This document shows positions 31,674 to 39,576 of a stretch of 39,576 nucleotides of DNA, in pieces (the first letter of the stretch is position 1; each line of letters begins with the position of its first letter). The stretch comes from Deltaproteobacteria bacterium (GTDB lineage Bacteria > Desulfobacterota > DSM-4660 > Desulfatiglandales > HGW-15): assembly GCA_016930835.1 (NCBI GenBank), contig JAFGGA010000202.1, positions 1 to 39,576 of the forward strand, given 5' to 3'. The notes beneath the pieces were generated by a model that was not told where the DNA came from, ran no database searches, and worked only from the letters and a program-made list of their open reading frames with translations. The position numbers were made by a program, and so were the translations under genes.

Positions 31674-31850
31674 CGTCACCCCCCCCCCGGCCCCGCATCA
31701 AGTGCGGGATAGACTGCGGCCGGGGTCCAGCGCCCGTGTAACTATCTGAAAAGACTGGATTCCGGCCTTCACCTGTCCGCGTGAGAACACGCACAGGCAG
31801 GCCGGATTAACAAAAACAGGTGTTTTCCGACTTTTTACGAGATCATCAAC
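31674..31850 (+). repeat. MITE-like element, partial second copy
   Basis: From GGGGTCCAG (31722) to GACTTTTTACGAGATCATCA (ending about 31849) the sequence matches the 19751-19920 element, including AAAAGACTGGATTCCGG and GCACAGGCAGGCCGGA. The left terminal inverted repeat is replaced by CCCCCCCCGGCCCCGCATCA and its hairpin partner AGTGCGGG, so this copy is truncated or rearranged. Confidence 0.6.
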
Positions 31851-31992
31851 TTTATCCTGTCTTCGACGTTATTGGAAAATAATCAATTAAATACGCAAAA
31901 AGCTCAAATTGAATATATTTTAGACACCAATGATTACATTGGATGAAAGGGTGCTACAAAGGCGTTATCAAATGGAATCACGCCAATCCAGC
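31851..31992. other. short gap after the MITE-like copy, no gene seen
   Basis: An AT-rich gap downstream of the DsrE-like gene end. The plus-strand frames starting near 31930 are shadows of that gene. Nothing else is recognised. Confidence 0.3.
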
Positions 31993-32436
31993 CTATGTAT
32001 ACAAACAGATCTTACAATCTCTGGCGTATTTCATAAAATCTTCCGCCGTCCAAACAACAGCACCTTCAATGAGTTTTTCCTCATTAATCTCCATCATATC
32101 CACCGTCATCTTGCAGGCGATCAATTCGACGCCTTCCAACTGGGCCATTTCCTGAAGTTCCGCCAAACTGGGGATATTGGCCTTGTCGATCTTTTTCTTC
32201 ATCATTCCTGTCGCAATGCTACTCATACCGGGGATCGCACCCATAACGCCAGGTGGTATAAACTTGGCCCTTTCCGCACCACCCTTAAGAACCATATTCA
32301 ATCCCATAAATGAATAAAAGATCTTGCTTTCCATCCCTTGACGAGCGGCGTTAATCCCAAGGACCAGAGAAGGATATGCGCCATCAAGAGTATCCTTTAC
32401 ACAGATGAAAGCGGCTTTGTCTTTTTTTTCGTTCAT
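31993..32436 (-). CDS. DsrE/DsrF/DrsH-like family protein
   Basis: A 147-residue cytosolic protein of the DsrE-like superfamily, which includes sulfur-relay proteins with a conserved cysteine. FICVKDTLDGAYPSLVLGIN near the N-terminus, IFYSFMGLNMVLKGGAERAK with the typical helix-Gly pattern, and GVELIACKMTVDMM with the conserved Cys (about residue 108) support this. The methionine/glycine-rich GVMGAIPGMSSIATGMMKKK loop is characteristic of the DrsH-like peroxiredoxin-related group. AAGGAGAAAAAATA precedes ATG. It stands alone; a role in persulfide or redox handling is known only for relatives. Confidence 0.82.
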   Translation of the reverse strand: MNEKKDKAAFICVKDTLDGAYPSLVLGINAARQGMESKIFYSFMGLNMVLKGGAERAKFIPPGVMGAIPGMSSIATGMMKKKIDKANIPSLAELQEMAQLEGVELIACKMTVDMMEINEEKLIEGAVVWTAEDFMKYARDCKICLYT

Positions 32437-32477
32437 TATTTTTTCTCCTTGTTCTGTTGATGTTCATCCCATAACCA

Positions 32478-32545
32478 CCCTCCCCTTTGGGAGAAGTAGT
32501 CAGGGAGAGTGGAGATTTCGGGCATTTCTGGATGCACACTGGTTA
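32478..32545 (+). repeat. dispersed CCCTCC-type repeat, copy 2
   Basis: CCCTCCCCTTTGGGAGAAGT, then AGGGAGAGTGGAG and GGGCATTTCTGGATG, are related to 19926-19985. It lies between gpmI and the DsrE-like gene; no gene is seen here. Confidence 0.4.
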
Positions 32546-32633
32546 GAAGTTGCTTCAACTTACGTTGTAATGCCTTTTTTGGTGCATTCTTTCCCAATCA
32601 TTTCAATATGAAATAAGCAGGACATCTTACATT

Positions 32634-34268
32634 TCAAACTATCTTGATTAAGGAAGGGTCATAATCCTCAACACCTTCATATCCCAATAGGTTCAACAAA
32701 GTAGAGGCCACATTGGAGAGCCCTTGTTTTTCCAGGTGGGCCATCTGATATTCCCCTTGATACAGGGGATCAACAATCGCAAAAGGTACCGGATTGAGGC
32801 TATGGGCTGTCTTGGGTTTTTTTCTGCCATCCTTATCAATCGTAAACATCTCATCCGCATTTCCATGGTCCGCAGTAACCACGGCGATCCCTTCCATCTC
32901 TTGAATGACCTCCAGCAGCTCGCCCACACACTTATCAACCGTTTCCACGGCTATGACGGCAGCCTCCATGGAGGCGGTGTGCCCCACCATATCGCCGTTG
33001 GCGAAATTCAGTCTGCCGAATCGGTATTCATTGGTCCGCAACAGTTCGATGGTTTTATCTTTTATCTCCAGTGCCTTCATTTTGGGCGCTTTGTCAAATT
33101 CGATCCGATCCGACGGAATCTCCACATAGGTCTCTAAGGCTTCATTAATATAGCCTGAGCGGTTGCCATTCCAAAAATAAGTGACATGGCCGTATTTCTG
33201 GGTCTCGGAGATGGCAAACATCTTTATCCCTTCGCTGCACAAGTATTCACTGATCGTGCGATCAATGTCCGGTGGTTGTACGAGGAAATTGGGGGGGATA
33301 TGGGTATCTCCGTCATATTCCATCATCCCGGCGAATAAGATATCCTGTAACGGCCCGCCCCTATCAAATTCCGAGAAATCCTTTTCCGTAAAAGCACGGG
33401 AGATCTCTATGGCCCGATCACCCCTGAAGTTGAAAAAGATCACCGCATCTCCGTCGCGGATAAGCCCGGTGGGCCTACCTTGATCGTCAACGATAACAAA
33501 AGGATCCATGTATTGATCCGTTATTTTCGGATCTTCCGAATAAAAAGTCTCAACCGCATGAACCGCGGTTCGAAAGGATCTTCCTTTACCAAGGACATGG
33601 GCCTCCCAGCCGCGTTGAACAACATCCCAATCAGCATTATAACGGTCCATCGTTACTTTCATCCGACCGCCGCCCGACGCAATACCATAGTCCATTGCAT
33701 TGTCTCGGGATATTCGCGTTAATTTCTCCTGGGTGGGTATGACATAGTCCAGAGCTGAACGTTCCCCCACGTCTCGTCCATCAAGCAATGCATGGACCTT
33801 GACATGTTTAAATCCTGATTGAACACAACGATCAATGAGAAGATGAAGATGATGAATATGGGAATGAACATTACCGTCCGAGAGCAGGCCAATAAAATGA
33901 ACGGTTCCCCCAGATAATGCCCGTTTTTCGATCTCACCCCAAATGGCTGTCTGGAAAATCTTCCCGGACTCCAGGGCCTTATTGACCAGTCGAGCCCCTT
34001 GATCAAACACCCTTCCCGCACCCAAAGCGTTGTGCCCCACCTCGCTATTACCCATGTCTTTATCCGTTGGGAGGCCTACGGCCGTACCGTGGGCCTTTAG
34101 CTGGGTGTAAAGCTGAGATTGAAACAACCTGTCGAGATTGGGGGTGTTGGCTACATAAACCGCATTACTCTCATCCTGACGACCAATCCCGATACCATCC
34201 ATAATGATCAAAAGCAGAGGACCTTTTCGACCATGAAATGAGTGTAATTTTTTGAGGGTCAGAGGCAT
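32634..34268 (-). CDS. gpmI: 2,3-bisphosphoglycerate-independent phosphoglycerate mutase
   Basis: A 544-residue glycolytic/gluconeogenic enzyme interconverting 3- and 2-phosphoglycerate with two metal ions. The alkaline-phosphatase-like core has IIMDGIGIG (first Asp ligand, about 24) and the phosphorylated Ser75 in DMGNSEVGHNALGAG. HFIGLLSDGNVHSHIHHL and LLDGRDVGERSALDY follow in the transferase domain, and VVTADHGNADEM and KTAHSLNPVPF carry the C-terminal metal ligands. I chose ATG 34268 since AAGGAG is six bases upstream; the ATG at 34274 touches that site. Length is slightly above the usual 510-520 because of a longer N-terminus. Confidence 0.96.
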   Translation of the reverse strand: MPLTLKKLHSFHGRKGPLLLIIMDGIGIGRQDESNAVYVANTPNLDRLFQSQLYTQLKAHGTAVGLPTDKDMGNSEVGHNALGAGRVFDQGARLVNKALESGKIFQTAIWGEIEKRALSGGTVHFIGLLSDGNVHSHIHHLHLLIDRCVQSGFKHVKVHALLDGRDVGERSALDYVIPTQEKLTRISRDNAMDYGIASGGGRMKVTMDRYNADWDVVQRGWEAHVLGKGRSFRTAVHAVETFYSEDPKITDQYMDPFVIVDDQGRPTGLIRDGDAVIFFNFRGDRAIEISRAFTEKDFSEFDRGGPLQDILFAGMMEYDGDTHIPPNFLVQPPDIDRTISEYLCSEGIKMFAISETQKYGHVTYFWNGNRSGYINEALETYVEIPSDRIEFDKAPKMKALEIKDKTIELLRTNEYRFGRLNFANGDMVGHTASMEAAVIAVETVDKCVGELLEVIQEMEGIAVVTADHGNADEMFTIDKDGRKKPKTAHSLNPVPFAIVDPLYQGEYQMAHLEKQGLSNVASTLLNLLGYEGVEDYDPSLIKIV

Positions 34269-34274
34269 ATCCAT

Positions 34275-34644
34275 CTCCTTATGAATATTTTATTTTCAAT
34301 AATCTTATCAATGGAATGAGAAAGTATATTCAATAACCCGTTTTCGGGCAAGGGAAATGGTGTTATTCATTCCATGGAAAGCAATGGATGAACGGATATG
34401 TTGTCATGAATGTATTCTTGACCTTTACTCTGATATTCTGTTATCATTTTACATCTAGACATGCTAGAGCAGATAACATTTTTTATTTTATTCCTTTATT
34501 AGAACTCTTGATATCTCGATCTCGTTCAGACCACCCTTATTCACCCTCATATCCAGAACATTAGGGTATGTTTAAAAAGCGTCCATTGCTGATGTCCCAA
34601 TAAATCTTTTACCAAAGCCAACATCGAAGATATCTGGAGCGCAA
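34275..34644. other. intergenic region between gpmI and the HDOD gene
   Basis: A divergent promoter region of about 370 bases. It contains the promoter candidate at 34418-34447 and a weak inverted repeat (GGAATGAG near 34313 with TTATTCATTCC near 34364). No gene is seen. Confidence 0.4.
34418..34447 (+). promoter_or_regulatory. sigma-70-type promoter for the HDOD gene
   Basis: TTGACC (34418-34423) and TATCAT (34442-34447) each match five of six consensus bases with an 18-base spacer. Transcription would start about 190 bases before the HDOD start codon. Confidence 0.4.
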
Positions 34645-35829
34645 ATGAAAGATCCAAGGACCCAAAAATTATTAGAGCAACTTGAATCCGGATATTCGCT
34701 GCCGACCCTTTCACCTATTTCATTGAAACTGGTTGATATGGCATCCGATGAAAAAAGTTCGGCCAATGATCTGGTAAGGCTCATTGAGAAAGATCCACCT
34801 CTCGCCGTCCGGCTTCTGAAGTTGGCCAACAGCGCCTTTTTCAGCTCCGTGCATCCTTCCACCACCTTAAACCAGGCCGTTGTGAAAGTCGGTTTCAACC
34901 GCCTGCGGATTATGGCCCTCTCGATCTCCCTACGTGACACCTTTCCCATGGGTACGGTCGGCCCCCTCGATTATGAGACGTTCTGGAGGGTATCTCTCTA
35001 TCGTGCCCTCATATCCAAATCCTTGGCTGAATCTCTAAAAACCGTCAACCCGGATGAGGCGTTTGTTGCCGGGCTTATCATGGAAATCGGTTTTCTCATC
35101 TTTTTCGACCTGTTTGTTAAAGGTAAAAATGAAGACGCTCTGCCAGATCTTGAACCCTTGGAAAATCTCCTTGTCTGGGAAATGAAACGATACGACATAA
35201 ACCATCGACAAGTAGGTGAAGCCGCTCTACGGTATTGGAATTTTCCCGAAAACATTATCATTTGCCAACGTCCATTGAATGGGGAATCATCGGACTCCGG
35301 GATCTCGGATCTTATCAAAATCTGCGAGCTTGCCAGATCCTTTTCCGGCATCCTGTCTCTTGAGTCACAAAGATTCCACTCGATTTATGAAGAAGCAGAG
35401 AGATATTTGGGCCTTAAACAGGATAAGATCAGTGACATCCTGATTACGATCTTTGGTCAAGTTGAAGAGATAGCGAATAATCTTAAAGTGGAAGTGGACA
35501 GAGAAAGGGACCTGATGGCTATTATGGAAAAGGCAAATATGGCGTTGAGTCAGATATCTGAAAAGGTTACAAAAGGCGATATGTCGATTCGAGAAGATCT
35601 CTATCCGTCCTTCGATGACATGGATGAATGTGGTGAGATTGTGACCCATACCCTTCAGGCCGTAGCCCACGAGATACGAAATCCGTTGCTAGCAGTCGGT
35701 GGTTTTGCCCGTAAACTTTCCACATCGGTCGATCCCGCTTCGGAAGGAGGCCGATATCTACACATTATCTTGGAAGAGGCATCAAGGCTTGAAAAGGTCC
35801 TCGCGGAGATGACGCGAGCTAGGGAATGA
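34645..35829 (+). CDS. HDOD protein fused to a histidine-kinase DHp segment without ATPase
   Basis: A 394-residue protein. Residues about 15-210 are an HDOD domain (SLPTLSPISLKLVDMA, LLKLANSAFFSSV, LNQAVVKVGFNRLRIMALS); the HD pair is lost (IMEIGFLIFFD), as is usual for HDOD. Helices at 250-330 act as linker. Residues 335-394 are a classical HisKA segment: QAVAHEIRNPLLAVGGFARK with His342, then the second helix ILEEASRLEKVLAEMTRARE and the stop. The catalytic HATPase domain that should follow is absent, and no matching sequence appears in the 220 bases after the stop. It could be phosphorylated in trans or use the helices only to dimerise. The start ATG has GGAGCGCAA before it. Confidence 0.82.
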   Translation: MKDPRTQKLLEQLESGYSLPTLSPISLKLVDMASDEKSSANDLVRLIEKDPPLAVRLLKLANSAFFSSVHPSTTLNQAVVKVGFNRLRIMALSISLRDTFPMGTVGPLDYETFWRVSLYRALISKSLAESLKTVNPDEAFVAGLIMEIGFLIFFDLFVKGKNEDALPDLEPLENLLVWEMKRYDINHRQVGEAALRYWNFPENIIICQRPLNGESSDSGISDLIKICELARSFSGILSLESQRFHSIYEEAERYLGLKQDKISDILITIFGQVEEIANNLKVEVDRERDLMAIMEKANMALSQISEKVTKGDMSIREDLYPSFDDMDECGEIVTHTLQAVAHEIRNPLLAVGGFARKLSTSVDPASEGGRYLHIILEEASRLEKVLAEMTRARE

Positions 35830-35895
35830 AATCAAATGTCAATTTTTTGGCGATTTGAACGTGATCATGACATCCATGAAAAGGGCAAAAAAGCA

Positions 35896-35925
35896 GCCCT
35901 GCTAAGGCGAATGCCCCAGCAGGGT
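35896..35925 (+). terminator. hairpin downstream of the HDOD-DHp gene
   Basis: CCCTGCT (35897-35903) pairs with AGCAGGG (35918-35924), with an inner GGC/GCC stem. The T run is absent, so termination is uncertain. Another small stem, TGAAGT/ACTTCA, follows near 35940-35965. Confidence 0.35.
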
Positions 35926-36048
35926 GGGATGGGGTTTGAAATGAAGTAAGGAGGGTGACTTCACTTCATCGCATCTGATATTTAATTTGCAATTCTTATG
36001 CCATAAAAAATCAAAAAAATACAAATCTCCTTTCATTCCATCCTGAAT

Positions 36049-38019
36049 CTACGGCTTTTTTACGGGCAGCATCACCGTAAAGAATGAGCCCATTTTCTCA
36101 ACACTTTGGACTTCCAAGGTACCACCATGATCTTGAATGTTTTGGAGGGCAATGAACAACCCAAGACCGGTCCCCTCCTGAATATTTCCGTTCATTTTGG
36201 TTGTAAAGAAAGGATCAAATATCCTTGGTATATGGGATTCGGGTATCCCGATGCCGTTGTCTTTTATTTCGATGTGTATATAATTCTGATCATTCGCATG
36301 ATCTGGACCACTCATGAAAATCTCTATTCTTCCGCCTTCCGGGGTGAAATCAATAGCGTTGGATAATATACATAGGACTACCTGTTTCATTTTATCTGGA
36401 TCCATCCAGACATAGGGGATGTCGGGATCGAATCGACGAATGATCTCGATTTTTTTGGCATTGCTTTGAGGTGAAACAATAAGCAGAACCTTTTCAACAA
36501 GGCCATGAATATCACTCCATTCAAACTGGGATTCTTTTGTTTTGATAAGGTCCAAAAGTTCCAATATGAGATTGTTCACCCTATTGGTCTTTTCCAAGGC
36601 CTTTTGATAAAAGTCATTTCTGAAATCCTCATCGTAAAATCTTTCAGGTAGCTGTTGAATAAATGATTCTATCTCAGTCATTGGGGTCTGGATTTCATAG
36701 GCCAATTTATCGGCCAGGTTTGCCAGGAAGGAAAATTTCTCCGCCCGCCTTAATTCAAGGTGAGATTGTTTCAATTCCGCTACTTGTTCTTGAAGTCTAC
36801 GATATAACCTTGCGTTTTCTATGGCGATGGCGATTTGCTGCGCAAGGATCTCAAATGTTTCACGCCTGTCTCTCTGCGCGCCTTCCGTTTCAACCGAATC
36901 GGTCGCAATAACCCCGATCACCCTTGCTTTTGTGATGAGAGGAACCACATGCACGGATGTCTTCATTCCAATCCTTAAAAGGATATCCTCCTTCTGAAGA
37001 TTTGATTTGACCGCATCCTCAAAATATTCGGATTGACCGGAATTGGCCACACGAACCAGCGCATTGCCGATTCGATGGAGAGAAACCCGATATTCTCTAA
37101 AACCTTCCGAAACCTCCCCATCAAAGCCTCTTCCATAAATATATTCCAAACAACCCTTTTTTTCATTCACCAACATGATAATAGCCCGACGAATCCGACA
37201 TAAACTTCCCAAAAGATCCATAATGACGCTCAGAAGTTGTTCCAGGTTTAAAATGGAAAGAATGGCTTTCCCGGTTTCCTGAACCGCCAAAAGCTGCTCT
37301 ACCTTTTGATTAAGTCCAGCGTGTAAACGATTCACCTCATCATACTGTCTTTGGATCAGGGCCTTGTCCCTTTCCATTTCTTTTATTGTCGCGGCAAGTA
37401 TCGTCTTGGATGTAAATATCCTTGAATATATCTCATGAAAGCGGTTCCATAACGGATACCTCAAATGGAACTCGCAATATGGTGCACCCTCGAAATAGCA
37501 ATGCTTTTCGTTTACCTCAAGGGGCCTGCCGCCCCATATGGTCGGGAAATAAATTAAGATGCTTTGGTTGTATAAACATAGATCTTTTGACAATATCTGT
37601 TGAGGATACCAGTGCAGCCGAACGACGGCCTTGTTCCCTTTTAGTTCAACAAGCTCCAAGTCCTTGCTTCTGCTATATTGGTCATTAATGCTTTGGGCGT
37701 TTTTCAATGCCTTCTTATAGGACCAAAAACCTTTTATGAGCATCATCCTCGTATGTCCAATAAGACCATTTTCGATTGCGAATCTTCCAAGTTCGAATGC
37801 TACATTCTCGTTGCCGAGAACGGTTTTAAGCCTTTTTAAAAGCATGACAATGATGCCCGTTGAAACCCAATTCTTTGGATCCGACAGGAACCCAACCGGA
37901 TCAGCCGATTGATCGATCTCCGGATCCAGATCATCCAACAAAATATCCGGACTGATATGGCATGCCTTTGCGTAGCAGAAAATGGCTAATGTATTGATGC
38001 AGCTTACTTCCCTCTTCAT
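36049..38019 (-). CDS. V4R/HNOB-like sensor, GAF, histidine-kinase-like protein with Tyr at the phosphoacceptor site
   Basis: A 656-residue cytosolic protein. Residues about 1-190 are a small-molecule-binding-like domain ending in CYFEGAPYCEFHLRYPLW, reminiscent of V4R domains. A coiled coil lies at 215-255, a GAF domain at about 260-410 (RRAIIMLVNEKKGCLEYIYG, TSVHVVPLITKARVIGVIAT), then a signalling helix. The H-box reads LADKLAYEIQTPMTEIESF: Tyr441 (codon at 36697-36699) replaces the phosphoacceptor His. The ATPase domain is intact: CILSNAIDFTPEGG, KDNGIGIPESHIPRIFDPFF and EGTGLGLFIA. I chose ATG 38019 behind GAGGATCCGGAAT; TTG 38052 lacks a site. It lies downstream of a paralogue that has the His. 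Confidence 0.88.
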   Translation of the reverse strand: MKREVSCINTLAIFCYAKACHISPDILLDDLDPEIDQSADPVGFLSDPKNWVSTGIIVMLLKRLKTVLGNENVAFELGRFAIENGLIGHTRMMLIKGFWSYKKALKNAQSINDQYSRSKDLELVELKGNKAVVRLHWYPQQILSKDLCLYNQSILIYFPTIWGGRPLEVNEKHCYFEGAPYCEFHLRYPLWNRFHEIYSRIFTSKTILAATIKEMERDKALIQRQYDEVNRLHAGLNQKVEQLLAVQETGKAILSILNLEQLLSVIMDLLGSLCRIRRAIIMLVNEKKGCLEYIYGRGFDGEVSEGFREYRVSLHRIGNALVRVANSGQSEYFEDAVKSNLQKEDILLRIGMKTSVHVVPLITKARVIGVIATDSVETEGAQRDRRETFEILAQQIAIAIENARLYRRLQEQVAELKQSHLELRRAEKFSFLANLADKLAYEIQTPMTEIESFIQQLPERFYDEDFRNDFYQKALEKTNRVNNLILELLDLIKTKESQFEWSDIHGLVEKVLLIVSPQSNAKKIEIIRRFDPDIPYVWMDPDKMKQVVLCILSNAIDFTPEGGRIEIFMSGPDHANDQNYIHIEIKDNGIGIPESHIPRIFDPFFTTKMNGNIQEGTGLGLFIALQNIQDHGGTLEVQSVEKMGSFFTVMLPVKKP

Positions 38020-38129
38020 ATTCCGGATCCTCAAATAATAAACGTCGCCCAAAACGTCGGCGTCTCTATGTAAAGAAGATCAATGATGTACCATTACGAC
38101 GGAGCGGGAGTGAATGGATGTGGTAATAT

Positions 38130-39576
38130 TCAACTCATAGCCAATGTAATGATAAATTTAGCGCCCTCGTCAAGCCTGCTCTCCACATTCATAAACCCAC
38201 CATGATCTTGTATGTTTTGATGGGCGATGAATAAACCCAGACCCGTTCCACTGGCCAGATGACCTTTATGTTTGGTGGTGAAATAGGGTTCAAAAATCTT
38301 TTCAATATCAAAAGGGGATATGCCCGGCCCGTTGTCCTTGATTTCGATACGGACGTATTCGCCCCTATCTCTATCCTTGAAATACTGAGTACGAATCGTT
38401 ATCTTACCGTCTTCCGGGGTGTAATCCACTGCGTTGGAAAGGATATTTAGGATAACCTGTTTCATTTTTTCAGTGTCCATCCGAAAAGGCTCAACCTTCA
38501 TATCGAACTGTCGGGAAACTTCAATATTTTTAAAATTCGTTCGAGGTGATACAAAAAGAACCATCTTATCAATTAGGTCATGAAGATCAGCTCTTTCAAA
38601 CCGAGATTCTTTTGGTTTGACCAAGTGTAAAAGATCAGAGATCAACCCCTTTGCCCGCCTTGTCTCTTCTAAGACCAGATGATAAAAGCTTCCTTTAAAG
38701 TCTTTATCATCAAATTGATAAGGTAGCATCTGGATAAAGGTCTCTATTGCCGTCATCGGATTCTTTATCTCATGGGCCAACTTTGCCGCGAGCGTGCCCA
38801 TTAATGAAATCTTCTCGTTCTGGTTTAAAAAAGCATGCGTTTTTTTTAGCTCTGACATCTGCGTCTGCAATTTCTGATGCAATCTCGCATTCTCTATCGC
38901 GATGGAAATCTGCGGGACGAAGATTCCAATAAGTTGCCGCGTTTCTTCCGGTATCCCATCTTCATCGGTGGCATCGGTGGCGAGGACGCCAATCACCCTC
39001 GACCGCGCGATCAAGGGTACGACATAGACGGATTTGGGTCCACCATACGAGAAAATGATATTGTCTTGCTTCAGGCTCGAACTTTCAACGTCCGGGATAT
39101 ACTCAGGTTGTCCCGTATTCAGAACTCGGATGAGAATATCACTTCCCCGGTCCAGCGGAATCCTGTATCCTTGAATATTTTCGAGGGTCTCTTCTTTTAT
39201 ACCCATCGTGTGAACATTCTCAAGACAAGCTTCATTTTCATTCACCAACATAATGACCGCCCGTTGTAAATGACATATATTCGATAACGTATTCATGATG
39301 GTGAATAAGATCTGTTCCAGATCAAGAATGGAAAGGATCGCCCTTCCTGTATCCTGTATGGCCTGAAGTTGTTCTATTTTTCGATTTAATTCCTTATTCA
39401 GGAAATTGACCTCTTCGTATTTCTTTTCAATGACTTTTTTATCCTTTTCCATTTCCAAAATGGTTTCCGACAAAACCGATTTTGTCTTCCTAAAGCGTGA
39501 TATGATCTCAAATATCCTGTTTCTCAAGGGCCATCTTAGATGGTATTCGCAATAGGGTGCTCCTTTAAAATAGCAG
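38130..39576 (-). CDS. GAF histidine kinase, paralogue of its neighbour; N-terminus beyond window
   Basis: The frame is open to the window edge; the visible N-terminus CYFKGAPYCEYHLRWPL is colinear with the neighbour's sensor-domain end, so a similar N-terminal domain of about 180 residues must lie outside. A coiled coil (LEMEKDKKVIEKKYEEVNFL), a GAF domain (QRAVIMLVNENEACLENVHT, VYVVPLIARSRVIGVLAT), an intact H-box KLAHEIKNPMTAIETF (His codon at 38772-38774), an N-box (ILNILSNAVDYTPEDG) and G boxes (KDNGPGISPFDIEKIFEPYF, SGTGLGLFIA) follow. It should autophosphorylate normally. The stop is 110 bases before the paralogue on the same strand: a tandem duplication. Confidence 0.9.
   Translation of the reverse strand, partial: CYFKGAPYCEYHLRWPLRNRIFEIISRFRKTKSVLSETILEMEKDKKVIEKKYEEVNFLNKELNRKIEQLQAIQDTGRAILSILDLEQILFTIMNTLSNICHLQRAVIMLVNENEACLENVHTMGIKEETLENIQGYRIPLDRGSDILIRVLNTGQPEYIPDVESSSLKQDNIIFSYGGPKSVYVVPLIARSRVIGVLATDATDEDGIPEETRQLIGIFVPQISIAIENARLHQKLQTQMSELKKTHAFLNQNEKISLMGTLAAKLAHEIKNPMTAIETFIQMLPYQFDDKDFKGSFYHLVLEETRRAKGLISDLLHLVKPKESRFERADLHDLIDKMVLFVSPRTNFKNIEVSRQFDMKVEPFRMDTEKMKQVILNILSNAVDYTPEDGKITIRTQYFKDRDRGEYVRIEIKDNGPGISPFDIEKIFEPYFTTKHKGHLASGTGLGLFIAHQNIQDHGGFMNVESRLDEGAKFIITLAMS

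Noticed and set aside
1-39576. CRISPR array
   Set aside because: No set of regularly spaced identical repeats with unique spacers; the 45-base periodicity at 5530-6100 is protein-coding YadA-head repeats.

Overview
The window looks like a chromosome segment of a Desulfobacterota (deltaproteobacterial) anaerobe. This is inferred from gene content and style: a MeaB GTPase beside a crotonase, an AmmeMemoRadiSam protein, a CooT-like remnant, a DsrE-like protein, HDOD proteins and GAF histidine kinases, with many dispersed intergenic repeats. No rRNA or other taxonomic marker is present, so the assignment is tentative.

Positions 1-13.5 kb are accessory. The left part holds the end of a clostripain-like C11 protease with a small tail-anchored coiled-coil protein, a lysine-tailed HU protein and a one-motif phospholipase D-like protein. 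An AT-rich minus-strand operon of four small unknown genes follows (3.7-5.1 kb). Next is a two-gene surface module, a small lipoprotein and a YadA-head-repeat protein, flanked by direct repeats of about 230 bp. The right-hand repeat runs into a series of hairpins that repeatedly show TGAAC or TGGAC in the loop (7566-7821). Behind it is a plus-strand run ending in a tyrosine recombinase: an extremely adenine-poor SLOG (DprA-like) gene, a 337-residue unknown, a 49-residue protein, SSB, a CxxC protein, a ComF-like phosphoribosyltransferase, an excisionase-like HTH protein and the integrase. The integrase abuts the 3' end of a tRNA-Arg(TCT) gene, so this side of the tRNA is read as an integrated element. 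Its far end was not found.

From 13.6 kb rightwards the genes are mostly chromosomal housekeeping: an unknown 473-residue protein, PAC2, a sirtuin, a broken CooT gene, a soluble histidine kinase, AmmeMemoRadiSam protein B, a site-2 protease, a CheD-HDOD fusion, a PUA-like protein overlapping an RsmB/NOP-type RNA methylase, MeaB, a crotonase, an aminotransferase, PBP1A, a DsrE-like protein and GpmI.

This half is rich in unusual signalling proteins: five kinase-like proteins and two HDOD proteins but no recognisable receiver domain. One kinase-like protein is HDOD plus a dimerisation/phosphoacceptor segment with no ATPase. One has tyrosine in place of the phosphoacceptor histidine, beside a paralogue with the histidine. 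One has a degenerate ATP-binding region. Gene remnants (CooT, a TIM-barrel isomerase) and MITE-like repeats show decay and transposition in the intergenic spaces.
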